Shown: in pieces, positions 41,547 to 51,812 of the stretch
How the letters are laid out: every line of letters begins with the position of its first letter
Position numbering within the stretch: position 1 is the first letter of the stretch
Source: an uncultured Treponema sp.
GTDB lineage: Bacteria; Spirochaetota; Spirochaetia; Treponematales; Treponemataceae
Reading direction: 5' to 3'
Assembly (NCBI GenBank): GCA_946186185.1
Contig: CAMHMJ010000011.1
Span: 17,929 to 81,928, forward strand
Length of the DNA: 64,000 nucleotides
Translations under genes and position numbers: made by a program
The notes under the pieces: generated by a model
Told to the model about the DNA's origin: nothing
What the model saw: only the letters and a program-made list of their open reading frames with translations
Database searches by the model: none

Positions 41547-43163
41547 TTACTGTTTGCTGAACTCACGCCAGGAGTTTATGACCTGTCCCCACTTTGAAGA
41601 AAAGCCGGTCCAGTCGTCGTAGTTTGAAATCAGACTATATTGCTCCGATATAATTCCCCACTCGCTTCCCGTAATTACAAGCCCATACAAGTCATTCTCG
41701 TCTAAAACCTCAACCTCTTTTTGGGAAATAAAATCTTTTTGTCCGGTAAGATACGATTGCTTCTCTGTGACCTGAGTCCAGGTGGCTGGGTTTGTAGAAA
41801 AATCTTCCCCATTGGCATACCTTCCGCCCCAGGCATAAATTATCAGGTTGTCGTCACCATGCTTCAGCAGATTCAATAGAGCCAGTGCACTATCATGTGC
41901 AGCAGCCAGGTTGCCATCATGAACTACATCTTTACAAAACCAGCCCAGGTCGTTATGCCAGGATACATAGCTACTATAGGCAAGCCCCATACAATTTTCA
42001 AGGCTTAAAACATCCTGCTTAATATAATTTGTATAAATCGAATTAAAAAGGTCCGGGTTGCTTTCTTTTATTTTGAGGAAATCTCCGGAAAGTTTTTCAA
42101 CTGCTTCATATAATGCATTGATCTTTGCAGAATCAAGGCTCATAAAAGAATTCGTAAAAAGTGAACACCCGCTGGCTCTGCTGTTAATCGCTTCTTCTTC
42201 ATTTGCAGGACATTCCTGAAGATTTCTGTAATAGCGCTGAAAATAAGCGCTCACCAGCACTTTTCCTACTTCCACCGCTGTCATGCCGCTTTTTATATTG
42301 GAAAAGACCCCGTAATAATCCGGCATCCAGCTTACATTCGGAGAGGCGCAATAGTAGTCGGCACAACCCTTGTAATTCCAGACAATCTCGGCGGTAGCCT
42401 GAGAGCAAACGTCGTTCCACAAAATTTTAGGCTTATCTTCACCTGTATAGCCCGCCGCAGTAAGAGCGTCCGTAATATTTTTGCAGGTCAACATTCTTTC
42501 ATTTCCTGTACTGGCATCAACACACAAGGTGCGTGAAGAAGCGGTTGAGTCAGTGTAAGTTTCCTTGTAAGTTCCTGCGCCGTGGTCCTGCAGGCAGACT
42601 ACCACATTGGGCGCTGAGTAGTGTTTTTTTGCCCACTTCAGGAAATTTGTAAAAGTGGCCGGATCCGACATATCTGGCTCTTTTTTAAGCCACTTCCCCG
42701 CCTGAGAAGTCAAGTCCTTAGTGTTCGGCCCTACTGAAAATCCGTCCTCAAGCTTCACATAACCGGCACCGTACTCGTTTATGTTTTCGGGAACATAGCG
42801 CAGGCTGTAGTCCGCTCCAATTTCGTACAATGCACCCTCCGGATGAATCGCTTCCTGCTCTAACTTCTTTTCTTCACTGATTCCGTCCCAGAGAACCAGA
42901 GCTGTTACTGAAGCAAAACCTTCCCTGGGACTTCCGTCTTCATTCCGGGTCTGGGCAAAAGCACATTCGATATCCCGGATATTCCTGTACAGGTCGTCGT
43001 TGATATAGCTGTCATCACCATCGAAATAACACAAAAACAGCCAGTCACTTTTTTTTATTTTGTCCCCTTCCCCATCTGAAGAATCCGTAGTATTTTTGCA
43101 AGAAAGCAGCAATCCGCAAAGCGCCAGAATCACCGCAAAATTTTTCCTAGCTGGTCTCGTCAT
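41547..43163 (-). CDS. Clostripain-like (C11) cysteine peptidase lipoprotein
   Basis: 538 residues. Type II signal peptide with lipobox LLSC (about residue 22). C11 signatures: DWLFLCYFDGDDSYINDDL, catalytic His in CLQDHGAGT (about 193) and catalytic Cys in LWNDVCSQATAE (about 251; family usually DAC), then DYYCASPNVSW. Arg-specific endopeptidases of this kind are secreted or surface-bound. It lies downstream of the MATE gene with 28 bp between, so it may be at the end of the NRPS operon. The C11 Asp before Cys is replaced by Val-preceded Asp. Confidence 0.85.
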   Translation of the reverse strand: MTRPARKNFAVILALCGLLLSCKNTTDSSDGEGDKIKKSDWLFLCYFDGDDSYINDDLYRNIRDIECAFAQTRNEDGSPREGFASVTALVLWDGISEEKKLEQEAIHPEGALYEIGADYSLRYVPENINEYGAGYVKLEDGFSVGPNTKDLTSQAGKWLKKEPDMSDPATFTNFLKWAKKHYSAPNVVVCLQDHGAGTYKETYTDSTASSRTLCVDASTGNERMLTCKNITDALTAAGYTGEDKPKILWNDVCSQATAEIVWNYKGCADYYCASPNVSWMPDYYGVFSNIKSGMTAVEVGKVLVSAYFQRYYRNLQECPANEEEAINSRASGCSLFTNSFMSLDSAKINALYEAVEKLSGDFLKIKESNPDLFNSIYTNYIKQDVLSLENCMGLAYSSYVSWHNDLGWFCKDVVHDGNLAAAHDSALALLNLLKHGDDNLIIYAWGGRYANGEDFSTNPATWTQVTEKQSYLTGQKDFISQKEVEVLDENDLYGLVITGSEWGIISEQYSLISNYDDWTGFSSKWGQVINSWREFSKQ

Positions 43164-43191
43164 TTTTACAACAACCTCCTTCTCCGAAAAA

Positions 43192-44922
43192 CTACTTCAG
43201 CAGAACTGAAGTTTTGTTCAGCCCGATGACATAACTGTATTCAAGTTTTGAGGCAATCGTCTTTAAAAGTGATATGTGGCTGATCGGATATTCCTCGGAG
43301 TCATCCGCCTTATATGCAATCGGATCAAAATGTTCTCCGTTATCACACACAGAAACCACCAGCGCTTCACCCGTGTTTTTAATAGTTATGTCAAAAGTAA
43401 CGGTTCGGTTTTTCTTTCGCGCAGCTTTTGTAAATTCCGCTGAGTTTACCGCGATTTCTTCTATTGAAAGTGTGGCAATATTTGCCGTTTTCGGATCAAT
43501 TTTCTGTTCACTTAAAACAGACTGGATTTTCTGGAGTGCGCCGGAAACCTGGGTCTCATCAAAGGAAAATTCACAGAGAAGCCGGGTTTCGGATTTATCA
43601 TTTTTACTGCTGCCCTTTTTCAGCATAATCAGGATTATTACAAAAGATAAAAATTCTGCCGTAATAAAGGAATACCAGACTCCGTAAATTCCCAAAATTT
43701 TTGAAAGCAGGAATGCAAAGGGGACAACCGCAAGTCCGTCCACCACGGAAACCACGGTGGATTCTGCTTCCCGTTCGGTTCCCATAAAATAGTAAAGATA
43801 ATGAAATGAATAGGAAACGCCAATCAGACTGATGGCATAAATCCGGATTGCCGGCAAGGCGATTGAAATTGTTGTTTCGTCGGTGATTTTATATAGAAGG
43901 AAGAATATCTGAGGAAACAATTCCAGCACCGCCATCAAAGCCAGCGTGGTAATAATAAGAACCTTGAGAGCGTAATTGAAAACAAGCTTTACTCCGCTTC
44001 TGTCCCCTTCCCCGTGATAGATTCCAAGAATCGGCATCATGGTGTCGGAAGCACCCGTAATCAGAAGAGAAGCAATGGTGAGGGCAGCAATACAAAGTGA
44101 GAACGCAATCATTCCGTCAGCACCTGCAATGCCGGTAACAATCCTGTTGACGCAGGCAATTTTAACTCCCACCAGAACAAGTCCCAGAGCCGCAGAAAAT
44201 CCGGTTTTAAGAGTAGAAATGGAATTTTTTCCAATTTTTTTGAAGTAAAGATTCACCGTACGCCGCTTCTTTGAGAAAACATATAGGAAAAGCAGAATAC
44301 ATACCTGAATACAGAAGGCAAGCACGGAAGCAACGGCCGCGCCTGCAATGCCCGTTCCAAAAAATCGAATTAATACAATATCCAGTACGATGTTGAATAC
44401 GTTGGCCGTAATCATGGCTGCAGAAGAAATTTTAGCGTGTCCTTCCGCCGAAGCGATGTAGCCAAGGGATTCCGCCGCAATATGAAAGCCCGCACCCCAG
44501 CGTAATATTCCAAAATAGGAATGAACAAAGGGGGAAAGGGTACTGTCCGAGGAAAGAAAACGGCATATGGGCTCAAAAAAGACGGTGTAAATTCCCAGAA
44601 GGAGGCCCACAAACAGGATAAACAGTATGATGTACGAGGTAAAGGTGCTGTCTGCCGTCTGTTTTTCCCGGCGCCCTTTCGCAATGGAAATCAGCGTGGA
44701 GGCACCAATACCGATAAGGGTCGCAATGGTTGCGTTCAGCTGCGGGATTGGAAGACAGGTATTTATGGCAGCCATCTGTTCGGCTCCAAGGAATATACTT
44801 ACGATGATACCGTCCACAATCGATGTAAGGGAATTGGAAAGAGCCATAACAATGGTCGGAAAAAAGAATTCCCGGTACTTCCGTTTTATCAGGCTATTGT
44901 TGCGCATAAAATCTGTCATCAT
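43192..44922 (-). CDS. MATE exporter with fused C-terminal HATPase domain
   Basis: 576 residues. Residues 1-440 hold twelve hydrophobic segments of a MATE antiporter (two repeats, for example PTIVMALSNSLTSIVDGIIV and TGFSAALGLVLVGVKIACV). Residues about 455-576 are soluble and look like an anti-sigma/histidine-kinase-type ATPase: SIEEIAVNSAEF (N box) and VCDNGEHFDPIAY (G1 box). The fusion is unusual; the cytosolic domain may bind ATP and control transport. The ATG overlaps the NRPS stop by four bases (ATGA), so it is in the NRPS operon and is the likely exporter of its product. Confidence 0.85.
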   Translation of the reverse strand: MMTDFMRNNSLIKRKYREFFFPTIVMALSNSLTSIVDGIIVSIFLGAEQMAAINTCLPIPQLNATIATLIGIGASTLISIAKGRREKQTADSTFTSYIILFILFVGLLLGIYTVFFEPICRFLSSDSTLSPFVHSYFGILRWGAGFHIAAESLGYIASAEGHAKISSAAMITANVFNIVLDIVLIRFFGTGIAGAAVASVLAFCIQVCILLFLYVFSKKRRTVNLYFKKIGKNSISTLKTGFSAALGLVLVGVKIACVNRIVTGIAGADGMIAFSLCIAALTIASLLITGASDTMMPILGIYHGEGDRSGVKLVFNYALKVLIITTLALMAVLELFPQIFFLLYKITDETTISIALPAIRIYAISLIGVSYSFHYLYYFMGTEREAESTVVSVVDGLAVVPFAFLLSKILGIYGVWYSFITAEFLSFVIILIMLKKGSSKNDKSETRLLCEFSFDETQVSGALQKIQSVLSEQKIDPKTANIATLSIEEIAVNSAEFTKAARKKNRTVTFDITIKNTGEALVVSVCDNGEHFDPIAYKADDSEEYPISHISLLKTIASKLEYSYVIGLNKTSVLLK

Positions 44923-47900
44923 TTATTCCTCATAAATATCTCTTTGTCAAAGAAGCCCAGCGTCTTTAAAGCAGTTATGGCTTTTTTGATGTAATCGCTG
45001 GAAATAATCGGCCACTTGAGCCCCAGCTGGTACAATGCCTTTGTGGTGAAGGTGTTTGCATCAGGAATTGCCGCAATTTGTACTTCTCCTGGAGAATTCT
45101 TATAGGAAATCAGAGGAGCAACAAGCATACCCCTAGCTTCGTCCTCCATAAACTTGCCGATACGCTCCTGGAATTCATGGTCACTTACGGGCTTTACTTC
45201 AATGCCACACTCATTCATGGCAGCCACAATATCGCCCATTTCAACATTATGTCCGTTCCTTGTGTGGAACACGGTAAACTCTTTTGGAGTTCCCGCAAGA
45301 GCGATAATGCTGGCGGCTGTTGTGTCTATCGGAGAGAATTCTGCCGGTTCATCCATCTGGTAGCAGGGGAAGGCACCAAGAGCGGCATAGGCACGAAGCT
45401 GAAGCATAAAGCTGTTGGTAACGGAATTAATCTGGAATTCACCGTCGCTATAACGGCTCATCAAATTTCCGGCGCGCATGATTTTTGCATCCAGCGACTG
45501 TTCCTTAACCGCCGTAAGCACGGCTTCTTCCGCAAGGAATTTAGTACGAACATAGGCATTGGACAAATCCTGCCCGATGTGGAGCATATTTTCCGCATAC
45601 ATCATGCCGGGTTTAACGCGAGATGCTTCCAGATAGGCACCCGTACTGGTTGTAGAAACATGAATCAGCCGCGCTTTTTTTGCAAGACACAGAGAAATAA
45701 GGTTCTTTACGGCATCCACATTTATTTTGTCCAGAGAATCATCAGAAGCAAAATGCTTAACGCTGGCGGCACAGTTGATTACGGTATCAAAATCGATTTC
45801 CTTAAGGGAATCAACCAGCTTCCTGTCAGAAATTTCCCCCTCAACCACGCAGATACGGCTTCCGAAAAGCTCGTCGTAAGTCTTTTCAAAGTAGTATTCC
45901 AGAAGCATTTTCAGTCTGGTCTCAAGAGAGCCTGCCTTTCCCTTTCGGATTACGCAGTACACAACAGAATCCGTGTGTTCTATCAATTCATGCAGAATGT
46001 GAATTCCCAAAAATCCGGTTGCGCCAGGAAGCAGAACCCTTCCCAGAGATTTTGTCGTCATGCCGCAAACATATTCTTCCGAGTTGTGAGAAAGCACCTC
46101 TGCCAGAGGCTCTTCCACCTCAAAATCGCCCGATGCAGCCACACTGTTCTCCCCAAGCTCTTTTTCTTCGCTCCTGTTTTCTGCTGCATTCTGGCTCTGG
46201 CTCAGGTTTGTATTCTGGCTTGCGCTCTGACTAACCTTTTCTGCAAGAAGTCGTGGCGTATGCAATTTGAACACATCAGCGTACACTAACGGAAGCTGCT
46301 GGTTCATACACAGAATGGCAACCTTGGAAGCCAGAAGGGAAGTTCCACCCAGCATGAAAAAATCATCATCAATACCGATTTTCTCCTGCTTCAAGACCTT
46401 CGCAAAAATTGCACACAGCTCTTCCTCTGTTTCATTGCGGGGAGCGGCATACGCAGTCTTAAGGGAAGACATGTCCGGCGCAGGAAGCTGCTTCTTGTCG
46501 ATTTTCTTGTTAGCCGTAAGAGGCATCTGGTCAAGCTGCATAAAAATATTCGGCACCATATATTCCGTAAGGCGCTCGGATGCGAATGCAGTAAGCTCTT
46601 CCGTATCAATCTGGCGTTTTGCCGTAAAATATGCTACCAGATACTGGGCTTCAACAGCAAGCACAACCACATTGGTAATATCCGGGAAGCTTGCGATAAC
46701 CGACTCAATTTCACCCAGTTCCACACGAAGCCCACGGAGCTTCACCTGATTATCCTTTCGTCCGTGGAATTCAATCTCGCCGTTTTCGTTGATAAGGGCA
46801 AGGTCCCCGGACTTGTACGCTCTGGTTCCGTTAAAATTGATGAAGGCTTCCGCTGTCTTCTCAGGAAGGTTTACATAACCGCGGCCTACACCCTTTCCGG
46901 AAATCAGAAGTTCTCCCAAAGTTCCCCGGGGCACTTCCCGGTTATTTTCGTCCACAATGTGCACAAAGACATTCGCGTTCGGGCGCCCGATGGTAATATT
47001 TTCTGTACCCGTAACCACCTGCATTGTACAGCTGATTGTGGTTTCGGTAGGTCCGTAGCCGTTCATGATATATGCATCGGGATTGATTTCCGTAATTTTC
47101 TCATACAGACTTGGAATAAAGGCCTCCGCACCAAAGTCATAGGACTTAATCTGGGAAAGGGCCTTCCTCATCTGCGGAACTTCAACCATGACCGAAGCAA
47201 AGGACGGTGTTGTAGTCATCATGTCCACTTTGTTTTTGATAATCAAATCGGAAAGAAGGTCAAGATTGTGAATCTCCTCCTCCGTAGCAATTACAGCCGT
47301 CATGCCGTTGGTAAGGGGAATGAATTCTTCCATGATGGAAACATCAAAAGTCATTGCCGCAAGAGAAAGTGAAACCGTCGTTCTTTCCGTATACCCAAGG
47401 GTTTCGTAATTCTTTGGATTTGCATCCACAAAGTTTGCAAGGTTCATGTGCTCAATCATTACGCCCTTAGGTTTTCCCGTTGAGCCGGAAGTGTAGATGC
47501 AGTAGCACAAATCATTTTCCTGAATCTCAACCTTGGGGTTTTCAGAAGAAACAGAGGTATCGGAAATCAAATCCTCAAGCAGAAGCGGAGTACAGCCGGT
47601 TTTTTTCCAGAGTTCCCCCCTGCTCTCCTTCTGTTCTTTATTCGTAATGATGAATTTGGCACCGGAATCCTGAAGAATGAATTCTACCCGGTCGTCAGGA
47701 TAATCGGGGGCAATGCACAGGAAGGCGCTTCCGGATTTTAAAATTCCCTGGCGGGTCACATACACGCCCACGCTTCGTTCCAGCATCACCGCAACGATTT
47801 TTTCCCGGCCAAAACCCTTCTTCAGAAGCGAATGAGCCACCCGGTTTGCCTGCCGGTTCAGCTCATCGTAGGTAAGCATTTTTCCGCCACAGATGACGGC

Positions 47901-50900
47901 AGTTTTTTCCGGATGGTTTTCAACCTGTTTTTCAAAGCGGGAAACCACTGACTCAAACGGAACGTCTATCGCAGAATCATTCAGGTCGGCTGCGGCACAC
48001 TTTACGGATACTGCCTCTGCAATTCTTTCAAGCGCCGAAAGTGGCTCTTCATTGCACAGGGCAGAAACATAGCTTTCAAAGGCCTGAATAATGTCGCTTA
48101 CAAACTTCTTTGAATAAATGTCTTTTCTATATTCAAGATAGAAGCGATAAGATTTCGAAGTCTTGAAAATCTCCAATGAAAAAGGAGTCTTTGCAGCATT
48201 CAGTTTGAGAGGAATCTTTTCTGCCTTAGCACCGCACAATTCGTCAAAGTCAAAAGTATCTCCCTGATAGACAATCATGGTGTTTGGTACAATATTGAAT
48301 TCACGGCTTGCTTCTTCAAAAGGATAAAGGTCGTTTTCCATCAGGCCAAGAAGCTCCTGCTGCACCTGAACAAAATAGTCCTTCGCATTTTTAGCTGCCC
48401 CACCGATAAATGCCGGCGAGCGAACCGGGAGCGTTTTTACAAACATTCCCAGGGTATTCATAATTTGGGAATCGCTTCGGCCACTGTAAATTGTGGTAAA
48501 GACGGAGCGCTCAAGAAGATTGTACTGAGCAAGGAAAAGTCCGAAGACGCCCACAAAGAAGGCATTTTCAGTTACACCATACTTTTTACAAACAGACTCA
48601 ACCATCTCAGCCGAAAGTTTCTCGAATGGAAGTTCCAATTCACCCAATGCTGCCTCATCTCCATGGACATTCGGTGGAAAATCGGTATTTCCTCCGCAAT
48701 CACCAAAAAGTGTCTGGTAAAAAGCCTTCGCCTTTGCATAGACCTCACTTTCTCTTAGTTCTCCTTCGGTAAGAGATGCTTCAAAGAAGTCGTATGTTTC
48801 TTTTTCAAGTTCCTCGCCATTGTATGCCCGGTTTATATCCGAAAGCAGAATAACAAAGGATGTACCATCTGCAATGATGTGGTGTATATCGATGAATAAA
48901 AAATTTCCCTGGTTCGTTCGGTAGATTTCCGCCCGGAAAAGGGATTCTCCCATAAGATTGAATGGCTTTACAAGATTATCCTTATCCAGTTTTTCGTACA
49001 CAGGAACCGTAAAAGCCTCATCATCATTTCTCTTCTGCCTGATGTCACCTTCCTCGTTCATAAAAAGCCGGGTCTTTACATAAGGGTGAGCTTCCACGGT
49101 TTTTTCTATTGCAGTTTTCAATTTGTCCACAGAGACTTTTTCGTCAAGCTTCCAGAGATACGGAAGATTGTAAACCGTACTGACAGGATTTGCCATGCTG
49201 TCTACAAAAATGCCGTCCTGGGAAGCAGTAAGAGGATAATCCTCCTGCTTTTCATGCAGAACAGACTTGTCCGCCCCAAGCAAGAAATTTTCAAGTTTTT
49301 TAATTGTGGAATTTGTCTTTAAATCAGAGGTTTTAACCACAACATCAAAGGCTTTTGAAAGAAGCACATTCAATCTGATTGCGCCGATTGAGGTAAGGCC
49401 TGCTTCAAAAATGTCGGTGGTAATTCCAAATTCACTGTGTCCCAGCACATCCTTTATACAGTCAAAAATTTTCTGCTGTTTATCATTCTGAACAGGAACA
49501 AGTTCCCCTGCTGTAACCGCTTTTATCTCCGGAACTGGTAAAGCCCGCTTGTTCACCTTCTGATTCTGATTCAGAGGAATGTTTTCAATTTGCATTGTGC
49601 AGGCAGGAACCATATACGGCGGTTTTTTGCTCTTTATAAAATTATTGAGCTCTTCAACCGAAATATTTTGATCAGAGACGATGTATGCCGCTACAAACTT
49701 ACCGCCTCCGGCTGCATCAAACGCCTGAACAGTCACGTCTTTGATTCCCTTGAATTCACGGATTACGGCTTCAATTTCTGGAAGTTCAATTCTGAAACCC
49801 CTGATTTTCACCTGACCGTCGTTTCGTCCGATGCAGTCCACATTTCCGTCTGCAAGAAGCCTTACCACATCTCCAGAGCAGTATGCTTTCTGATAATCTT
49901 CCGCCGTCTCAAAAGGATTTTTAATGAAAACCTCAGCATTTTTTTCAGGACGATTCAGATATCCTCGGGCAACCTGAAGGCTGGAAATAACCAGTTCACC
50001 GGGAGCAAAGACAGGAAGGCGACGCATATTCTTGTCGCACACATAGAATTTCATATTGTCCAGGGGCTTTCCAATAGGAACCCGGAAATACAATTTGTCT
50101 ATCTCAAATATTGATGAGAAAATGGTACATTCGGTAGGCCCATAGACATTGTAAAACTTAAAGGGTCTTTTTATCATAATCGGTGCAAGTTTTTCACCAC
50201 CAATAGAAAGATGTTTCAGGGAGCCGGATTCGTAGAATTCTGCAAACTGGCGTCCAACCTGAGTGGTCATAAAACTGTGGGTTACGCCCCCATCGTCAAA
50301 GTGCTTTTTGATTGCAATAAGATCAAGACGGTCTTCCTCTGGGATGATGACAACGGCAGCACCAGTTGTAAGTGCAGGATACAAATCCATCATGTTTGCG
50401 TCAAAACCATAGCTTGCGTAGGCTGCCACCCGGGATTTTTCTGTGAGGGAGTAGAAATTTCTGTACCAGGCGCAGAAAGTCGAAATATTTTCGTGTTCAA
50501 GCATAACGCCCTTAGGTGTACCGGTGGTTCCTGAGGTGTAAAGCATAATAAAGCGGTCGTTAAGAGCAGGATGCGAAGCAATTTGCCTATCATTTTGGGA
50601 AGCGCCTTCCTTTACAGCCGGAAGAGCCTCAATTTCATCAAGATAGAGCACAGGTCCTTTGTAATTAGGAACAAGACTCATAAGGGAACGCTCAGCTATC
50701 AAAAGCTTTGCAGAAGCATCGCTAATCATAAATTCCAGACGCTCTGAAGGATAAGAAGGGTCTAAAGGCTCGTAGGCGGCGCCTGCTTTAAGAACACCAA
50801 CTGAAGCAAGAACCATAAATTCCGACCGGGGAATCAGGACGGAAACCACATCCTCCCGGCCAAGACCCATTCCTGCAATGTATGCGGCGATCTTTTCGGT

Positions 50901-51782
50901 AACTTCATCAACCTTACGGTAAGTAAGCTTTTTCTCCTTAAAAATAATGGCAACGTTTTCAGGATGATTTTTCACCTGATTTCTGAACTGAGTAACTATG
51001 TCGATTTTCTTGTAATCCGTCTCTGTTTTATTAAAGCCGTCAAGAATTTCCTTCTGTGCCGGCGGAAGTAAATCAATTTCTCCCAGTTTTTGTTTTTTCA
51101 GCATTTCGGAAAGAATCTGTTCCACTGTCTGGGCAAAAGATTTCATATATTCACCTGAATATAAATCCGAACGATAGAGAATTTCCAGCTGGTACTTGCC
51201 GTTTTTCCGCCAGATATAAAGCTGTATCTGATAGTCAGATTCTGAAGAAGAATCATATTCCTTATTGTCACCCTGATAGGTAAATGCAACCGGTATACTT
51301 ATCTCAAGCTCCCGCTTTATATCCATGTATGTGTAAAGACTATGCTGGCGGATTTTTGTAATCTGTTCATCAAGGCTGCGAAGGTATTGGTCCACAGTAT
51401 GATTCGAATCAGGAGTACAAACCATGGGGAAAGTTTGAACAAACATACCGCAGCTGTTTTTGTTTTCTTCACTGGATCCGGCCATTGTTAAAGCAACAAC
51501 AGACTGCTCAGTGCCCGTAAATACGGCAAGGGCATGGCCAACTGCTCCAAGGAAAATCGTACTGACCTTTGCAGAGGCTTTTTTATTTTTGATATCGGCT
51601 TCATTTATTCTTTCAAAATCGTAAAAATAATGAGCAAAGCCTTCTTTTTCTTCACAAAGATCTTTTTCCGGAAACTGAACCTCCACTCCCGAAAGAAGAT
51701 TTTTGTAATATTCCCGATCGGAAGCAAATGCTGCATTTTTTTCTTCTTCTTTTTCCTTTGAAAGTAAACAACGCTTTTCCAT
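44919..51782 (-). CDS. Two-module NRPS with terminal thioester reductase
   Basis: 2287 residues. Order: C-terminal half of a condensation domain (1-235, no HHxxxDG), A1 (about 260-740; YTSGTTGTPKGVMLEH at 412), T1 (GLTSIGAIRL, Ser near 794), C2 (about 850-1290; DIHHIIADG at 965), A2 (about 1310-1770; YTSGSTGKPKG at 1428), T2 (FMLGGTSLLASKV at 1812), and R domain (PGATGFLGIHIL at 1914; YVRTK at about 2074). It should join two amino acids and release the dipeptide as aldehyde or alcohol by NAD(P)H reduction, which often cyclises to a dihydropyrazinone or pyrazinone. Tentative specificity letters: A1 D-A-M-F-S-G-V-I-F, A2 D-V-M-T-D-G-G-I-S; both keep the Asp for alpha-amino acids. Middle gene of PPTase-NRPS-MATE. 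Confidence 0.92.
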   Translation of the reverse strand: MEKRCLLSKEKEEEKNAAFASDREYYKNLLSGVEVQFPEKDLCEEKEGFAHYFYDFERINEADIKNKKASAKVSTIFLGAVGHALAVFTGTEQSVVALTMAGSSEENKNSCGMFVQTFPMVCTPDSNHTVDQYLRSLDEQITKIRQHSLYTYMDIKRELEISIPVAFTYQGDNKEYDSSSESDYQIQLYIWRKNGKYQLEILYRSDLYSGEYMKSFAQTVEQILSEMLKKQKLGEIDLLPPAQKEILDGFNKTETDYKKIDIVTQFRNQVKNHPENVAIIFKEKKLTYRKVDEVTEKIAAYIAGMGLGREDVVSVLIPRSEFMVLASVGVLKAGAAYEPLDPSYPSERLEFMISDASAKLLIAERSLMSLVPNYKGPVLYLDEIEALPAVKEGASQNDRQIASHPALNDRFIMLYTSGTTGTPKGVMLEHENISTFCAWYRNFYSLTEKSRVAAYASYGFDANMMDLYPALTTGAAVVIIPEEDRLDLIAIKKHFDDGGVTHSFMTTQVGRQFAEFYESGSLKHLSIGGEKLAPIMIKRPFKFYNVYGPTECTIFSSIFEIDKLYFRVPIGKPLDNMKFYVCDKNMRRLPVFAPGELVISSLQVARGYLNRPEKNAEVFIKNPFETAEDYQKAYCSGDVVRLLADGNVDCIGRNDGQVKIRGFRIELPEIEAVIREFKGIKDVTVQAFDAAGGGKFVAAYIVSDQNISVEELNNFIKSKKPPYMVPACTMQIENIPLNQNQKVNKRALPVPEIKAVTAGELVPVQNDKQQKIFDCIKDVLGHSEFGITTDIFEAGLTSIGAIRLNVLLSKAFDVVVKTSDLKTNSTIKKLENFLLGADKSVLHEKQEDYPLTASQDGIFVDSMANPVSTVYNLPYLWKLDEKVSVDKLKTAIEKTVEAHPYVKTRLFMNEEGDIRQKRNDDEAFTVPVYEKLDKDNLVKPFNLMGESLFRAEIYRTNQGNFLFIDIHHIIADGTSFVILLSDINRAYNGEELEKETYDFFEASLTEGELRESEVYAKAKAFYQTLFGDCGGNTDFPPNVHGDEAALGELELPFEKLSAEMVESVCKKYGVTENAFFVGVFGLFLAQYNLLERSVFTTIYSGRSDSQIMNTLGMFVKTLPVRSPAFIGGAAKNAKDYFVQVQQELLGLMENDLYPFEEASREFNIVPNTMIVYQGDTFDFDELCGAKAEKIPLKLNAAKTPFSLEIFKTSKSYRFYLEYRKDIYSKKFVSDIIQAFESYVSALCNEEPLSALERIAEAVSVKCAAADLNDSAIDVPFESVVSRFEKQVENHPEKTAVICGGKMLTYDELNRQANRVAHSLLKKGFGREKIVAVMLERSVGVYVTRQGILKSGSAFLCIAPDYPDDRVEFILQDSGAKFIITNKEQKESRGELWKKTGCTPLLLEDLISDTSVSSENPKVEIQENDLCYCIYTSGSTGKPKGVMIEHMNLANFVDANPKNYETLGYTERTTVSLSLAAMTFDVSIMEEFIPLTNGMTAVIATEEEIHNLDLLSDLIIKNKVDMMTTTPSFASVMVEVPQMRKALSQIKSYDFGAEAFIPSLYEKITEINPDAYIMNGYGPTETTISCTMQVVTGTENITIGRPNANVFVHIVDENNREVPRGTLGELLISGKGVGRGYVNLPEKTAEAFINFNGTRAYKSGDLALINENGEIEFHGRKDNQVKLRGLRVELGEIESVIASFPDITNVVVLAVEAQYLVAYFTAKRQIDTEELTAFASERLTEYMVPNIFMQLDQMPLTANKKIDKKQLPAPDMSSLKTAYAAPRNETEEELCAIFAKVLKQEKIGIDDDFFMLGGTSLLASKVAILCMNQQLPLVYADVFKLHTPRLLAEKVSQSASQNTNLSQSQNAAENRSEEKELGENSVAASGDFEVEEPLAEVLSHNSEEYVCGMTTKSLGRVLLPGATGFLGIHILHELIEHTDSVVYCVIRKGKAGSLETRLKMLLEYYFEKTYDELFGSRICVVEGEISDRKLVDSLKEIDFDTVINCAASVKHFASDDSLDKINVDAVKNLISLCLAKKARLIHVSTTSTGAYLEASRVKPGMMYAENMLHIGQDLSNAYVRTKFLAEEAVLTAVKEQSLDAKIMRAGNLMSRYSDGEFQINSVTNSFMLQLRAYAALGAFPCYQMDEPAEFSPIDTTAASIIALAGTPKEFTVFHTRNGHNVEMGDIVAAMNECGIEVKPVSDHEFQERIGKFMEDEARGMLVAPLISYKNSPGEVQIAAIPDANTFTTKALYQLGLKWPIISSDYIKKAITALKTLGFFDKEIFMRNK

Positions 51783-51812
51783 ATAATTGAAGTCTCCCTA
51801 TTTTTATCTGAA

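Noticed and set aside
45078..46289. 403-codon frame on the plus strand
   Set aside because: Entirely antisense to the reductase end of the NRPS; no RBS, unlikely amino-acid composition, no domain.
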